A stretch of 64,000 nt of DNA from Cellulomonas humilata. GTDB lineage: Bacteria; Actinomycetota; Actinomycetes; Actinomycetales; Cellulomonadaceae. A program made the translations under genes and the position numbers. This document shows positions 35,273 to 44,142 of the stretch, piece after piece. Position 1 is the stretch's first letter; each line of letters starts with the position of its first letter. A model generated the notes under the pieces. It saw only the letters and a list, made by a program, of their open reading frames with translations. It was not told the DNA's origin and did not search any database. The stretch is from positions 434,001 through 498,000 of the forward strand of contig NZ_JAUSVB010000001.1 of the NCBI RefSeq assembly GCF_030814415.1, written 5' to 3'.

Positions 35273-35890
35273 GTGACCCCCACCGACCTGGCCGAGCCCT
35301 TCCGCGTCCTCGTCGTCTGCACCGGCAACATCTGCCGGTCGCCGGCGGCGGAGCGGCTGCTGGCTGCCGGTCTGGGCGCGGCGTACCGGGGGCGCGACGC
35401 CGTCGGTGGGCTCGCGCCCGCGATCGAGGTGGCCTCGGCGGGCACGGGTGCGGTGGCCGGCTACCCGATGACCGACGAGATGGCCGGGCTGGTCGCCGGG
35501 CAGGGCGTCGACCCTCGAGGCTTCGAGGCTCGGCAGCTGATGCCGGACATGGTGAAGCAGTCGGACCTGGTGCTCGCGCTGACGCGCAAGCACCGCTCGG
35601 CGATCGTCGAGCTGGTCCCGTCGGCGGTGCGGCGCACGTTCACGCTGCGCGAGCTCGCGCGCCTGGTCGCGGACGTCGACCCGGCGACGCTCCCCGGGGC
35701 GAACGCCACCACGGCCGACCGCCTCCGCGCGCTGGTGCCTCTTGCCGCCAGCCGGCGCGGCCTGGTGTCGCACCGGCCCGCCGACGACGACGTGGTGGAC
35801 CCGTACGGCGGTGGCCAGTCGCTCTACGACACGTCGTTCGGCCTGATGGTGCCCGCGATCGACACGATCGTCGCGGCCGCCCGCCGCTGA
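35273..35890 (+). CDS. Low-molecular-weight protein tyrosine phosphatase
   Basis: This 205-residue protein carries the LMW-PTP active-site loop VVCTGNICRSPAAERLL near the N-terminus (nucleophile Cys16, Arg22). The general-acid Asp occurs near the C-terminal region as DDDVVDPYGG, preceding SLYDTSF. Between them is ASAGTGAVAGYPMTDEMAGL, which is typical. Such phosphatases in polysaccharide loci dephosphorylate BY-kinases (Wzb/Wzc-type pairs); the kinase is at 29316-30836. The protein is longer than the usual ~150 residues because of an insert after FTLRELARLV. GTG start at 35273. Confidence 0.92.
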   Translation: MTPTDLAEPFRVLVVCTGNICRSPAAERLLAAGLGAAYRGRDAVGGLAPAIEVASAGTGAVAGYPMTDEMAGLVAGQGVDPRGFEARQLMPDMVKQSDLVLALTRKHRSAIVELVPSAVRRTFTLRELARLVADVDPATLPGANATTADRLRALVPLAASRRGLVSHRPADDDVVDPYGGGQSLYDTSFGLMVPAIDTIVAAARR

Positions 35891-35902
35891 CCGGACGCAC
35901 GA

Positions 35903-35932
35903 GAGGCCGGGCCCCCGTCGGGACCCGGCCTC
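35903..35932. terminator. Hairpin between phosphatase and permease genes
   Basis: GAGGCCGGG (35903-35911) pairs with CCCGGCCTC (35924-35932), with further G/C pairing inside, between two convergent genes. Confidence 0.7.
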
Positions 35933-35945
35933 CGTCGTGTGCGGG

Positions 35946-37445
35946 CTAGACGCCGAGCACGCTCTTGATCGGGCCGATGAGGAAGTAGACGAGGAACATT
36001 GCCGACGCCACCCACATGAACGTGTGGATCTCGCGGACCTTGCCGACGGCCAGCTTGATGACGACGAAGGTGATGATGCCTGCGCCGATGCCCGCGGTGA
36101 TCGAGTAGGTGAACGGCATCAGGATGATCGTGAGGAACGCCGGGATGGCGAGCTCCCAGTTCTTCCAGTCGATGCCGGTGATCTGCGTGACCATGAGGAA
36201 GCCGACGACGATGAGGGCCGGAGTGGCCGCCTCGAACGGGACCATGGAGACCAGCGGGGCCAGGAACGTGGCCAGCAGGAACGCGATGCCGGTCACCACG
36301 GAGGCCAGACCGGTCCGGGCACCGTCGCCGACGCCCGACGCGGACTCGATGTAGCTGGTGTTCGACGAGACGCTGCCCGCACCACCGGCGGCCGCCGCGA
36401 TCGAGTCGACGACGAGGATCTTCTGCGTGCCGATCGGGTTGCCGTCCGTGTCCAGCAGCTTCGCCTCGCTGCCGACGGCGACCATCGTGCCCATCGTGTC
36501 GAAGAAGTCGGCGAGCAGGAGCGAGAACACGAGCAGCAGGACGGCGACGATCCCGATGGACTCGATGGAGCCGAAGAGGGAGAACTGGCCGACGAGCGAG
36601 AAGTCGGGCGTCGCGAAGATCCCGCCCTCGGGCCAGGACGGGACGTCGAGGGCCCAGCCGGCGGGGTTCACCACCGCGCCGGTCTCGTCCGTCTTGCTGC
36701 CGATGTTGCCGACGAGCTCGATGACGAACGCGAGGACGGTGGCCGAGACGATCGCGATGAGGATGGCGCCCTTGACGTTGCGGACCATGAGGATGATCGC
36801 GAGCATCAGCCCGAACACGAACACCAGCAGCGGCCAGCTGCCCAACGACCCGCCGATGCCGAGCTCCACGGGGACGGCCATGCTGGCGGGGATCCGCACG
36901 AAGCCGGCGTCCACCAGACCGATGAACGCGATGAACAGGCCGATGCCGACGCTGATCGCCGTCTTCAGCTCCACGGGGACCGACTTGAAGACCGCCGTGC
37001 GGAACCCGGTGAGCACGAGGACCAGGATGATCAGGCCCTCGAGCACGACGATGCCCATGGCGTCCTGCCAGGACATGTCCGGCAGGGCCGCGATCGAGTA
37101 CGCGACGACGGCGTTGAGGCCGAGGCCCGCTGCGAGGGCCAGCGGGAAGTTGGCGACGACGCCCATGAGGATGGTGAGCACGCCCGCGACGAGCGCGGTG
37201 GTCGCTGCGACGGCCGTCAGGTTGGGGACGTCACCACCGCCGAGGAACAGGCCGTCGCCGGAGCGGACCGTGCCGATGATCAGGGGATTGAGCACGATGA
37301 TGTAGCTCATCGTGAAGAAGGTGACGAGACCACCACGGATCTCGGTACCGATGGTCGAGCCGCGCTCGGTGATCTTGAAGTAGCGGTCGACAGCGTTCGT
37401 CGGAGGCGCAGGACGTTCCGTCTGCGTCGTGGGGGTCGTAGACAT
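35946..37445 (-). CDS. NCS2-family purine permease (AzgA-like)
   Basis: This 499-residue polytopic protein matches the adenine/guanine/hypoxanthine branch: VDRYFKITERGSTIGTEIRGGLVTFFTMSYIIVLNPLI at the N-terminus, then LALAAGLGLNAVVAYSI. The transport core has LLLADFFDTMGTMVAVGSEA and SIAAAAGGAGSVSSNTSYIESASGVGDGARTG. It imports nucleobases with protons. A -10-like CACACT is six bases before its ATG, suggesting a leaderless transcript. No purine riboswitch is seen in the short upstream region. Confidence 0.93.
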   Translation of the reverse strand: MSTTPTTQTERPAPPTNAVDRYFKITERGSTIGTEIRGGLVTFFTMSYIIVLNPLIIGTVRSGDGLFLGGGDVPNLTAVAATTALVAGVLTILMGVVANFPLALAAGLGLNAVVAYSIAALPDMSWQDAMGIVVLEGLIILVLVLTGFRTAVFKSVPVELKTAISVGIGLFIAFIGLVDAGFVRIPASMAVPVELGIGGSLGSWPLLVFVFGLMLAIILMVRNVKGAILIAIVSATVLAFVIELVGNIGSKTDETGAVVNPAGWALDVPSWPEGGIFATPDFSLVGQFSLFGSIESIGIVAVLLLVFSLLLADFFDTMGTMVAVGSEAKLLDTDGNPIGTQKILVVDSIAAAAGGAGSVSSNTSYIESASGVGDGARTGLASVVTGIAFLLATFLAPLVSMVPFEAATPALIVVGFLMVTQITGIDWKNWELAIPAFLTIILMPFTYSITAGIGAGIITFVVIKLAVGKVREIHTFMWVASAMFLVYFLIGPIKSVLGV

Positions 37446-37451
37446 GCGCGC

Positions 37452-37457
37452 AGTGTG
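37452..37457 (-). promoter_or_regulatory. -10-like hexamer for purine permease
   Basis: CACACT on the minus strand with six bases to the ATG at 37445. Confidence 0.3.
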
Positions 37458-37514
37458 GCAGACCTGTGTTTCATCCGTCTGACGAAGCGATCACGGTCTT
37501 TCCACGCAGCCGAC

Positions 37515-37520
37515 TAGGCT
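37515..37520 (+). promoter_or_regulatory. -10 element for leaderless DUF2530 gene
   Basis: TAGGCT followed by six bases and GTG 37527; no ribosome binding site is present. Confidence 0.5.
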
Positions 37521-37526
37521 CTGCCG

Positions 37527-37772
37527 GTGCCTTCGTTGATCGCCAAGCTGCTGCATCCGACCAGGACCCCGCCGCCGCCGGTGGACGTCGACCTGGGACG
37601 GGTGATGCTCATCGGCACGGCCGTCTGGGGTGTCGCGTTGGTGGTCGCCGTCGTGCTGGCGCTCGGCGACGACGAGGCATCGTGGATGCCCGCGTGGGTG
37701 TGCGCGACCGGGGTGCTCCTCGGGCTGTTCGGCGTGCTGTGGGCCCGCCGCAACACCGCGCGCCGGCGCTGA
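37527..37772 (+). CDS. DUF2530 small membrane protein
   Basis: This 81-residue protein has the DUF2530 pattern: PPPPVDVDLGRVMLIGTAVWGVALVVAVVLAL (first helix) and WMPAWVCATGVLLGLFGVLWARRNTARRR (second helix and basic end). It is conserved in actinobacteria, predicted to span the membrane twice, and of unknown function. It is transcribed divergently from the purine permease and converges on a CAP-domain gene. Confidence 0.8.
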   Translation: MPSLIAKLLHPTRTPPPPVDVDLGRVMLIGTAVWGVALVVAVVLALGDDEASWMPAWVCATGVLLGLFGVLWARRNTARRR

Positions 37773-37787
37773 CCCGGCCGGCCCCGC

Positions 37788-38504
37788 TCAGGCCACGAAC
37801 ACCTGGGCGCACAGGATGCCCCGCGGACCCTTGGTGCAGGCGACGCCGATCTGCGTGTACGTCGTGTTGAGGATGTTCGCCCGGTGGCCGTCGGACCCCA
37901 TCCAGCCGGCGACGACGGCGACGGCCGTCGGGTAGCCGAGGGCCAGGTTCTCGCCGACGGCCCGCGCGGCGCAGGCCTCGAGGATGGGCTCCAGCGGGTC
38001 GTGCTCGAACCGGTTCTCGGCGGCGAGGAGCGCCGTGCGGGCGACGGCCTGCTGCGCGGCGCACTCCGAGACGGCCAGGGCAGGCAGGCCGGCCGCGGCC
38101 CGCTCCTCGTTGGTCCGGGTGACGATCTCCTCGACCATCGTCGGCGCGGTGGGCACCGGCTCGGGGGCGGGGGCGGGCTCGGGAGCAGGTTCGGGGACGA
38201 CGGGCGCTGCGACCGCCGGGGCCGGCGTCGTCGGGGCCGTTGTGGTCGGTGCCTCCGACTCAGAAGCGGGCGCCCGGCCACCCGACCGGGACGCGGAGTC
38301 GCCGTCGCGCGGGGCGGCCAGCTCGAAGGCGTCGGGGATGTGGGGCTGGACGGTGGGCGAGGTCAGCACGAACGGGACTGCGACCAGGGCGAACGTGCAG
38401 ACCAGCGCGAGGGACGCCGTGCGCGCCCGGTGCCGCCGAGGCTTCGACGTCCGCAGCCTCCGCCGACTTGGGCGGCTGTCCGGGACGGCGGGGAACGGGT
38501 GCAC
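37788..38504 (-). CDS. Membrane-anchored CAP-domain protein
   Basis: This protein of about 238 residues has a basic cytoplasmic start, an anchor (ASLALVCTFALVAVPFVLT), a Pro/Ala/Glu-rich linker, and a CAP domain: IVTRTNEERAAAGLPALAVSEC, then ENLALGYPTAVAVVAGWMGSDGHRANILNTTYTQIGVAC, ending CAQVFVA. It closely resembles the protein at 20563-21057. The start is uncertain: GTG 38504 has GGAG directly against it, while GTG 38561 would overlap the upstream ATPase gene. It is probably the last gene of the csp-DUF3027-ATPase operon. Confidence 0.78.
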   Translation of the reverse strand: MHPFPAVPDSRPSRRRLRTSKPRRHRARTASLALVCTFALVAVPFVLTSPTVQPHIPDAFELAAPRDGDSASRSGGRAPASESEAPTTTAPTTPAPAVAAPVVPEPAPEPAPAPEPVPTAPTMVEEIVTRTNEERAAAGLPALAVSECAAQQAVARTALLAAENRFEHDPLEPILEACAARAVGENLALGYPTAVAVVAGWMGSDGHRANILNTTYTQIGVACTKGPRGILCAQVFVA

Positions 38505-38514
38505 CTCCGGGAGG

Positions 38515-41500
38515 TTATCTGCTTCCGGACAGATCGGACAGTCGTCCCTCCGGGCGACCACCCTCGACGACGTCCAGCGCGATCTCCGCAGCCCGGTCCG
38601 GATCCGTGAGCAGGACCTCGACCGCGTACCTCAGGTCCCACCGGCCGGCCGCCTGCGCGAGGCCCGCGGCGAGGCCCGCGAGGTGGACCGCGTGCACGAC
38701 GGAGTCCTCGACCCACCAGTCGACGGGGGCCCCGTCCACGAGCAGGTCGTCGTGCTGCACCCAGGTGTCGGGTGCGTCCGGCAGCAGGGCGCGCACCCCG
38801 GCGGGGACGTCGCCGACCTCGCCGCCGGACGTCACCGCGCCGTCGGCCAGGTCGCCGGCGAACGGGAGGTCGAGGAGCGCGGCGGTGGCCTCCGTGCCCG
38901 GCACGAGCGCGGCCACGTCGGTGCGCTGGTACCACATGGGGTGGTCGGCGACGGCGGCGTCCTCGGCGTGCACGACGGCCACGCGGCCGGGTCCGACCAC
39001 CGCGGGCAGCCGCTCCGGGGGCTCGTCGGGAGCCATCGACCGCCACACGGCGACGGCGAGCTCGGGGTCGACCGAGACCCCGATCGGGCCCCAGGCGTCG
39101 AGCAGCTGCGTCCAGCCGGCGCCGTCGAGCTCCTCCAGCGACTCCACCCCGCCGAGCGCCCGCTGCACCGAGGCGTCCAGGTGGGCCACGGCGTCCGGTG
39201 CGGGAGGCAGGACCACCCCCAGACGGTCCCCCACGGCGAACGGCCGCCCGAGACCCAGGTCCGAGCGTTCGCGCAGCCACCACGACGTGTACGACGGCGC
39301 GAGGGCCGACGACTCACCGCGCACCGGGTCGACGAGGGCGCGACGCAGCGCCGGCTCCCCCGCGATGCGTCCGAGCACCTGCGGCCACGCCTCCGGGTCG
39401 ACCGCGTCGAGGTCCGCGACCGCCACGGCCTCCCCCACGTACGCCCCGCGACCGAGCCGCTCCCCCAGGTGGGCGAGGTAGTCGTCCCAGCCGTCCAGCG
39501 ACTGCGCGGCCAGCGTCGCCGAGTCCGTGGCGCCGTCGCGCAGCGAGGCTGGGCCCGCCAGGGCGTCGAGATCGTCGGCCAGGACGTCCGGGACACGGAC
39601 CAGGACCAGGTCGGAGCGCACCCCGACCGCGGTGAGCGTCGGCGCACCCCAGCGGTCCACCGCCTCGGCGGAGACCGTGCCCAGCACGCGGTCGTCGAGC
39701 AGCTGCGCCGCGGGCGAGCCGGGCAGGACGAGGCTGTCCGCGGGGGTGCGGTCCCCGTCCGCGGCGGGTAGCGAGAGCAGTCCGAGCCACGGCAGCGCGT
39801 CGCTGGGCAGGGTGGTGCCCTCCGCCGCCCCGACGAGGGTGAGGACCGTGTCGACGACGTCGTCGGTCTCGCTCTCGTCGTCGGCGAGGTCCACGACCGC
39901 CCGGCGGACCGTGTCCAGGGTGAGCAGGCCCACCGCGTCGGGGGCCTGCGCGCCGAGCCGCTCCAGCACGGGGTGCGCGGCCGCGGGATCGACCACGCGG
40001 ACACCCCAGCGGCCCAGCGTCGCGAGCGTCCGGTCGCCGAGCCGGGCCGCGAGCTCGGGGTCGAGCACGACGGTGCCGCGCGCGCCACGCACCACCCGAC
40101 CGTCGGCCAGCGGCACCGGGACGGCCCCCAGCGCCTCGCGCGACTGCGGGTCGTCGGCGAGGAGCGCGAGCGCGTCGTACAGCTCGACCCACCCGCCGTC
40201 GCTCGCGGCCGGCAGGTCCTCGACGACGTCCGCCAGCGAGCGGATCTCGACGCCGACGGCCCGCGCCTGCGACTCCCGGCCGGTCGGCAGGATCACCAGC
40301 GCGGCCACCCGCCGGCCCAGAGCGGCGAGCGCGCCCGTGTCGTGCACAGAAGAGCCGGCCAGCGCCACGGCCCGCTCGGGGACGACGAGAGCGCCCTCGT
40401 CGACGGGTGCTGCGGGGACGAGCAGCGGCGTGCGGGTCAGGCGGTCGACGATGCGGTCCCGCAGAGCCGCGTCGAGGGCACCTGCGGCGAGGCCCGTCGG
40501 GACGAGTGCGAGGGCGTCGTGCCCGGCCGACGCGCGACCGTGTGCCAGGCGCGCGAAGACGTCGGCGGCGTGGTCGAGCACGGCCTCGGTGAGGGCGCCC
40601 GGGGCCACGTGCCGGCGGGACGGGTCCAGCGGGAAGGTCGCGACGAGCAGGGCGGGCACCGTGCAGGGCTCGTCGGTCGGCGTGGGCGCGTGCACCACCT
40701 GCTGCGCACGAGCCAGCTCCGCGCCGCCGCGCGGGAGCGCCCACGTGACGCGCCACGCCCGGGCGGAACGCTCCTCCACCGGGCGGTCCGCCATCAGCGC
40801 CAGCGGCAGCTCGCCCTCGCCCGTCGCGACCGTCCAGCGCTCCGCGACGTCCGCCAGGCGCCGGACCGGACCGGTGTCGTCGTCGACCACGATCTCGACC
40901 AGGCCCGGCAGCGCGAGCAGCAGCGGGTCGCCGACGTCGTGCAGGAGCGAGCGCACCTCGTCGGCGGCGACCTCGTCGCGCAGCTCCAGGACCACCGCCG
41001 TGTCGTACCCGGTCGGCGGGGTGCCCTCCGCGGGGAACGGGAGCCGGAGGGCCGGCAGGGAGCGGTCGCGGCGGCGCACCTCGTCGGCCAGCGCAGGGTT
41101 GTCCTCCGACGACTCCGCTAGCAGCTCGGCCGTGTCGGCCACGCTGAACCGCAGACCGCCGGTGGTGGACAGCACCGAGATCTCGTCGGACACCGACCGC
41201 ACCGCGGCGAACCCCACGCCGAACCGGCCGACCGCCCGGGCGTCGTCCCGCTTGGCCGACGCGCGCATGGAGACCAGCGACGCGACACCGTCCGCGTCCA
41301 GGGGTGCACCCGTGTTCGCGGCGACCAGGACCAGGCGGTCGCCTTCCGTGCGCGCCAGCCGCAGGAGCAGCCGACCCGGCACCCCTGCGCGGGTGGCCGC
41401 GTCCGCGGCGTTCTGCGCGAGCTCGACGACCACGCGGTCGCGGTAGTAGCCGCGGGCGTGGTCCTCCTCCGTGTTGGCGTCCTCCCGCAGCCGTGCCGGG

Positions 41501-41565
41501 GAGACCCGCCACGCCCCCAGGACGGCCGCGCGCAGGGCGGCCGTCCCGAAGGCGTCGGCGGTCAC
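38515..41565 (-). CDS. Sacsin-like GHKL ATPase protein
   Basis: This 1016-residue protein has an N-terminal histidine-kinase/HSP90-type ATP-binding fold: N-box VVVELAQNAADAATRAG, G1-type LVAANTGAPLDADGVASLVSMRAS, and G2 GRFGVGFAAVRSVSDEISVLS. This matches the sacsin N-terminal ATPase-like domain. The remaining ~800 residues are Asp/Ala/Leu-rich with no recognised domain. Sacsin-type domains are linked to chaperone activity in eukaryotes; bacterial members are uncharacterised. It overlaps the DUF3027 gene by four bases and lies within a csp-DUF3027-ATPase order. Confidence 0.82.
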   Translation of the reverse strand: MTADAFGTAALRAAVLGAWRVSPARLREDANTEEDHARGYYRDRVVVELAQNAADAATRAGVPGRLLLRLARTEGDRLVLVAANTGAPLDADGVASLVSMRASAKRDDARAVGRFGVGFAAVRSVSDEISVLSTTGGLRFSVADTAELLAESSEDNPALADEVRRRDRSLPALRLPFPAEGTPPTGYDTAVVLELRDEVAADEVRSLLHDVGDPLLLALPGLVEIVVDDDTGPVRRLADVAERWTVATGEGELPLALMADRPVEERSARAWRVTWALPRGGAELARAQQVVHAPTPTDEPCTVPALLVATFPLDPSRRHVAPGALTEAVLDHAADVFARLAHGRASAGHDALALVPTGLAAGALDAALRDRIVDRLTRTPLLVPAAPVDEGALVVPERAVALAGSSVHDTGALAALGRRVAALVILPTGRESQARAVGVEIRSLADVVEDLPAASDGGWVELYDALALLADDPQSREALGAVPVPLADGRVVRGARGTVVLDPELAARLGDRTLATLGRWGVRVVDPAAAHPVLERLGAQAPDAVGLLTLDTVRRAVVDLADDESETDDVVDTVLTLVGAAEGTTLPSDALPWLGLLSLPAADGDRTPADSLVLPGSPAAQLLDDRVLGTVSAEAVDRWGAPTLTAVGVRSDLVLVRVPDVLADDLDALAGPASLRDGATDSATLAAQSLDGWDDYLAHLGERLGRGAYVGEAVAVADLDAVDPEAWPQVLGRIAGEPALRRALVDPVRGESSALAPSYTSWWLRERSDLGLGRPFAVGDRLGVVLPPAPDAVAHLDASVQRALGGVESLEELDGAGWTQLLDAWGPIGVSVDPELAVAVWRSMAPDEPPERLPAVVGPGRVAVVHAEDAAVADHPMWYQRTDVAALVPGTEATAALLDLPFAGDLADGAVTSGGEVGDVPAGVRALLPDAPDTWVQHDDLLVDGAPVDWWVEDSVVHAVHLAGLAAGLAQAAGRWDLRYAVEVLLTDPDRAAEIALDVVEGGRPEGRLSDLSGSR

Positions 41566-42665
41566 GGCTCCGGGTCGGGGCGGGCCGGGGACTCGTCTGC
41601 GGAGTCGGAGGTGGTGGTGTCGTCCGGGGCGTCGGTCGACTCGGGGGAATCGACCGACGTGCTGTCGGGACCGGCGTCGTCCGTCGGAGCCTCGTCGGGC
41701 TGCGGCTCGGCAACCGGGCTCGGTTCGGACTGGGTCTCGTCCGTCGCGACATCAGCCGACGCGGCCCCGTCGGCGGAGACCTCGTCCACCGCGACCTCGT
41801 CGGTCGAAGCCTCGTCCGTCGCGACCTCGTCCGTCGCAACCACGTCGGACGGGCCCTCATCGCTCGGGGCCTCGTCCGCCTGGGGTGCCTCGGGCTGGGC
41901 CTCGGCGGCGGGCTGCGTCAGCTGGACCGTCTCGAGGCTGAGCTCGTCGATGAGCGGGTCCGGGGCCGGCCAGTCGGTCGGAGGCGCCTCCGCGTCGGTC
42001 TCGGAGTGGGCGCCGCAGCCGTGGTCGACGCTGACGACGACCCCGTCGTCGGGCGACCACTGGTTCGCGCAGACCCCGAAGACGGTGCCGAGCGACCCCC
42101 GCAGCGGCACCAGGAACCCGCAGCTGCCGCACGCGGCGGCCGACGCGAGCGACCCGGCGCTCGTCGGACCGTGCGGGCCGCGGTACCAGCGCTCGGCGGC
42201 CTCGTCGCGACCCTCCGGCGACAGCACCCGCACGCGGGCCAGGGCGAGCTCGTCGATCGCGACGTCGTCGAGCTCGGGGTCCCCGGTCGGGGTCCAGCCG
42301 GGCTCGAGCCGCGGGTCGTCGGCCTTGAACGGCAGGACGTCGCCGGGGCCGATGTCGCCGGGGCGGATGCGCTCGGACCACGGCAGCCAGGCCTGGCCGA
42401 GCACCGCGTCGGGGCCGGGCAGCAGCTCGGCCTCGCAGACGGTGGCGGTGCGGCCGCGCGGCACGCGGGCGACCGTGACGGTCCACTCCCAGCCGCGGTA
42501 GCCGCGGGCGGCGGAGGCGAACCGGTGGGACACCAGCCGCTCGCCCTCGACGACGAGGCCGAGGTACTCGCCGACGTCGGAGGGGTCCTCGGCCAGGCCG
42601 ACGGCGACCTCGCGGGCCAGGTCGACGGCCGATCCGAGGACCGCGTCCTTGGTTGCTGCAGGCAT
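41562..42665 (-). CDS. DUF3027 protein with long acidic tail
   Basis: This 367-residue protein has an N-terminal DUF3027 region of about 235 residues: DLAREVAVGLAEDPSDVGEYLGLVVEGERLVSHRFAS, RGYRGWEWTVTVARVPRG, and PGDVLPFKADDPRLEPGW. A zinc-ribbon-like stretch follows (ACGSCGFLVPLRGSLGTVFGVCANQWSPDDG). The C-terminal ~130 residues are a degenerate Asp/Glu/Thr/Ser repeat (DEVATDEASTDEVAVDE). DUF3027 is actinobacteria-restricted and unstudied. It starts two bases after the cold-shock gene and overlaps the ATPase gene, so all three should be made together. Confidence 0.82.
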   Translation of the reverse strand: MPAATKDAVLGSAVDLAREVAVGLAEDPSDVGEYLGLVVEGERLVSHRFASAARGYRGWEWTVTVARVPRGRTATVCEAELLPGPDAVLGQAWLPWSERIRPGDIGPGDVLPFKADDPRLEPGWTPTGDPELDDVAIDELALARVRVLSPEGRDEAAERWYRGPHGPTSAGSLASAAACGSCGFLVPLRGSLGTVFGVCANQWSPDDGVVVSVDHGCGAHSETDAEAPPTDWPAPDPLIDELSLETVQLTQPAAEAQPEAPQADEAPSDEGPSDVVATDEVATDEASTDEVAVDEVSADGAASADVATDETQSEPSPVAEPQPDEAPTDDAGPDSTSVDSPESTDAPDDTTTSDSADESPARPDPEP

Positions 42666-42667
42666 GC

Positions 42668-43051
42668 TCAGGCCTCGATGTCGTCCGCGACGGCTCGCAG
42701 CAGGGCGGCGTACTGAACCCCACGAGCCTTCTCGGGGTAGCGGCCACGACGCAGGTCGTTGCCGACGCGGTCGAGGACCTTGATGAGGTCCTCGATGATG
42801 ACGGCCATGTCGTCGGCGGGCTTGCGCGACGCCTTCGCGACAGACGGCACGGGGTCCAGCAGCTTGACCGACAGGGCCTGCGGACCACGGCGGCCGTCGG
42901 CGACGCCGTAGTCGACCTTGGCGCCGGGCTTGGGTGCGTTGACGCCCTCGGGCAGCGCCGACGCGTGCAGGAAGACCTCGCCGCCGTCGTCGCCGGCGAT
43001 GAACCCGAAGCCGCGCTCGGTGTCGAACCACTTGACCTTGCCGGTAGGCAC
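42668..43051 (-). CDS. Cold-shock domain protein with C-terminal extension
   Basis: This 127-residue protein begins with a cold-shock domain: GKVKWFDTERGFGFIAGDDGGEVFLHASAL contains both RNP motifs (GFGFI and VFLH). The domain ends near residue 65, and a further ~60-residue helical extension follows (ADDMAVIIEDLIKVLDRVGNDLRRGRYPE). Ordinary Csp proteins are about 67 residues, so this is the extended actinobacterial type. It should bind single-stranded nucleic acid. It heads the operon with DUF3027 and the ATPase. GTG start with GGGG upstream. Confidence 0.9.
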   Translation of the reverse strand: MPTGKVKWFDTERGFGFIAGDDGGEVFLHASALPEGVNAPKPGAKVDYGVADGRRGPQALSVKLLDPVPSVAKASRKPADDMAVIIEDLIKVLDRVGNDLRRGRYPEKARGVQYAALLRAVADDIEA

Positions 43052-43175
43052 GGTGAACCCCGTTCATGAGAAGAAGACGTACTGGCCTCAAGGTTACCGG
43101 CCGCGGCCCGCGAAAATCCCCGCCGGGCCGCACCTGACCGGGAAGGGCGTGGGTCGGACGGGCGTTGTGCAGGTG

Positions 43176-43523
43176 ATGACCCCCGACACCACCGCCCGCG
43201 CGAGGCTCGAGGAGCTCCGCGCCGTGACCCTCGAGCGCCTGTCCGCGCTGGAGGGCGAGCACCGCGCGGTCGTCGATGCGTCCCGCGACAGCAACGCCGA
43301 CGACGAGCACGACCCCGAGGGCTCGACGATCGCCTTCGAGCGGGCACAGGTGGATGCGCTGGTCCGGGACGCGCTCGCGCGCCTGGAGTCGGTGGACGAC
43401 GCGCTGCGACGGATCGACGACGGCACCTACGGGACCTGCACCCGGTGCGGTGAGCCGATCGCGGCGGGGCGGCTCGAGGCGCGCCCGACGGCGACGACCT
43501 GTGTGGGCTGCGCGGGGCGCTGA
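43176..43523 (+). CDS. DksA/TraR C4 zinc-finger protein
   Basis: This 115-residue protein has an N-terminal coiled coil (RARLEELRAVTLERLSALEGEHRAVVDASRDSNADDEHDPEGST), a second helix (ALVRDALARLESVDDALRRIDDGTYGTC) and the four-Cys finger CTRCGEPIAAGRLEARPTATTCVGC. This is the TraR/DksA family, which enters the RNA polymerase secondary channel. Actinobacterial members such as RbpA-independent small DksA-like proteins are little studied. ATG 43176 is chosen; a preceding GTG in frame is possible. It is divergent from the cold-shock gene. Confidence 0.88.
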   Translation: MTPDTTARARLEELRAVTLERLSALEGEHRAVVDASRDSNADDEHDPEGSTIAFERAQVDALVRDALARLESVDDALRRIDDGTYGTCTRCGEPIAAGRLEARPTATTCVGCAGR

Positions 43524-43529
43524 CCTGGC

Positions 43530-44042
43530 CTACGGCGCGATCGTGAACTCCGGCTCCGGCACGTTCAGGAGGTTCTCGATCATGATCCGGTCCTCCTCGG
43601 ACACCCCGGAGAGGTCGAGCGGGACGCTGGACGGGAGACACCCCTCCGGCAGCGGCGGCTCGGCGTCGGGGTCCCAGGCGGCTGGCGCGACCGCGCAGTA
43701 GCCCTGGGCGACGAGCACCTCGGTGAGCGGGTCCAGCTCCCCTGGACCGCCGACGGACCGGGGCTCGCCACCGGTGAGCTGGGTGGAGGCGCAGAGCACC
43801 AGGCCGTTCGGCGGAGCGCTCGAGGGGATGTCGGGGCAGTCGACGTCCATCACGGCCTCCACCTCGTCCAGCGACGCGAGCTCCCGGTCCTGCCACCCGT
43901 CCGCACCCAGCCGGATCCGCATCGCGTCACCGTCGGTTCCAGCGGCGGCTGCTCCTGTCCACAGGAGCGCCCCGCAGGCGACGACGGTCGTCACCGCGAG
44001 GGACGCGGCGGCACGCGGTCGCTGCTCGTGACCCTCACCCAC
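43530..44042 (-). CDS. Putative secreted protein of unknown function
   Basis: This 170-residue protein has a possible signal sequence (AASLAVTTVVACGALLWTGAAAAGTDGD) and then a soluble, acidic, Pro-rich domain with four Cys (DVDCPD, LVLCAST, GYCAVAP, EGCLPSS). I do not recognise the family. The gene converges on the DksA/TraR gene with a 6-base gap. Coding character is supported by G/C third positions and by the clean signal-peptide start at GTG 44042. Confidence 0.55.
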   Translation of the reverse strand: MGEGHEQRPRAAASLAVTTVVACGALLWTGAAAAGTDGDAMRIRLGADGWQDRELASLDEVEAVMDVDCPDIPSSAPPNGLVLCASTQLTGGEPRSVGGPGELDPLTEVLVAQGYCAVAPAAWDPDAEPPLPEGCLPSSVPLDLSGVSEEDRIMIENLLNVPEPEFTIAP

Positions 44043-44142
44043 CGTGCGCTCCCCGCTGCTGGACGGACGTCAGCGGAATGTAGCGAGACGGTCCGGCACT
44101 CCGGGGCACTCTCGACGACGGGTCATCCGTCCGCGCGTCAGT

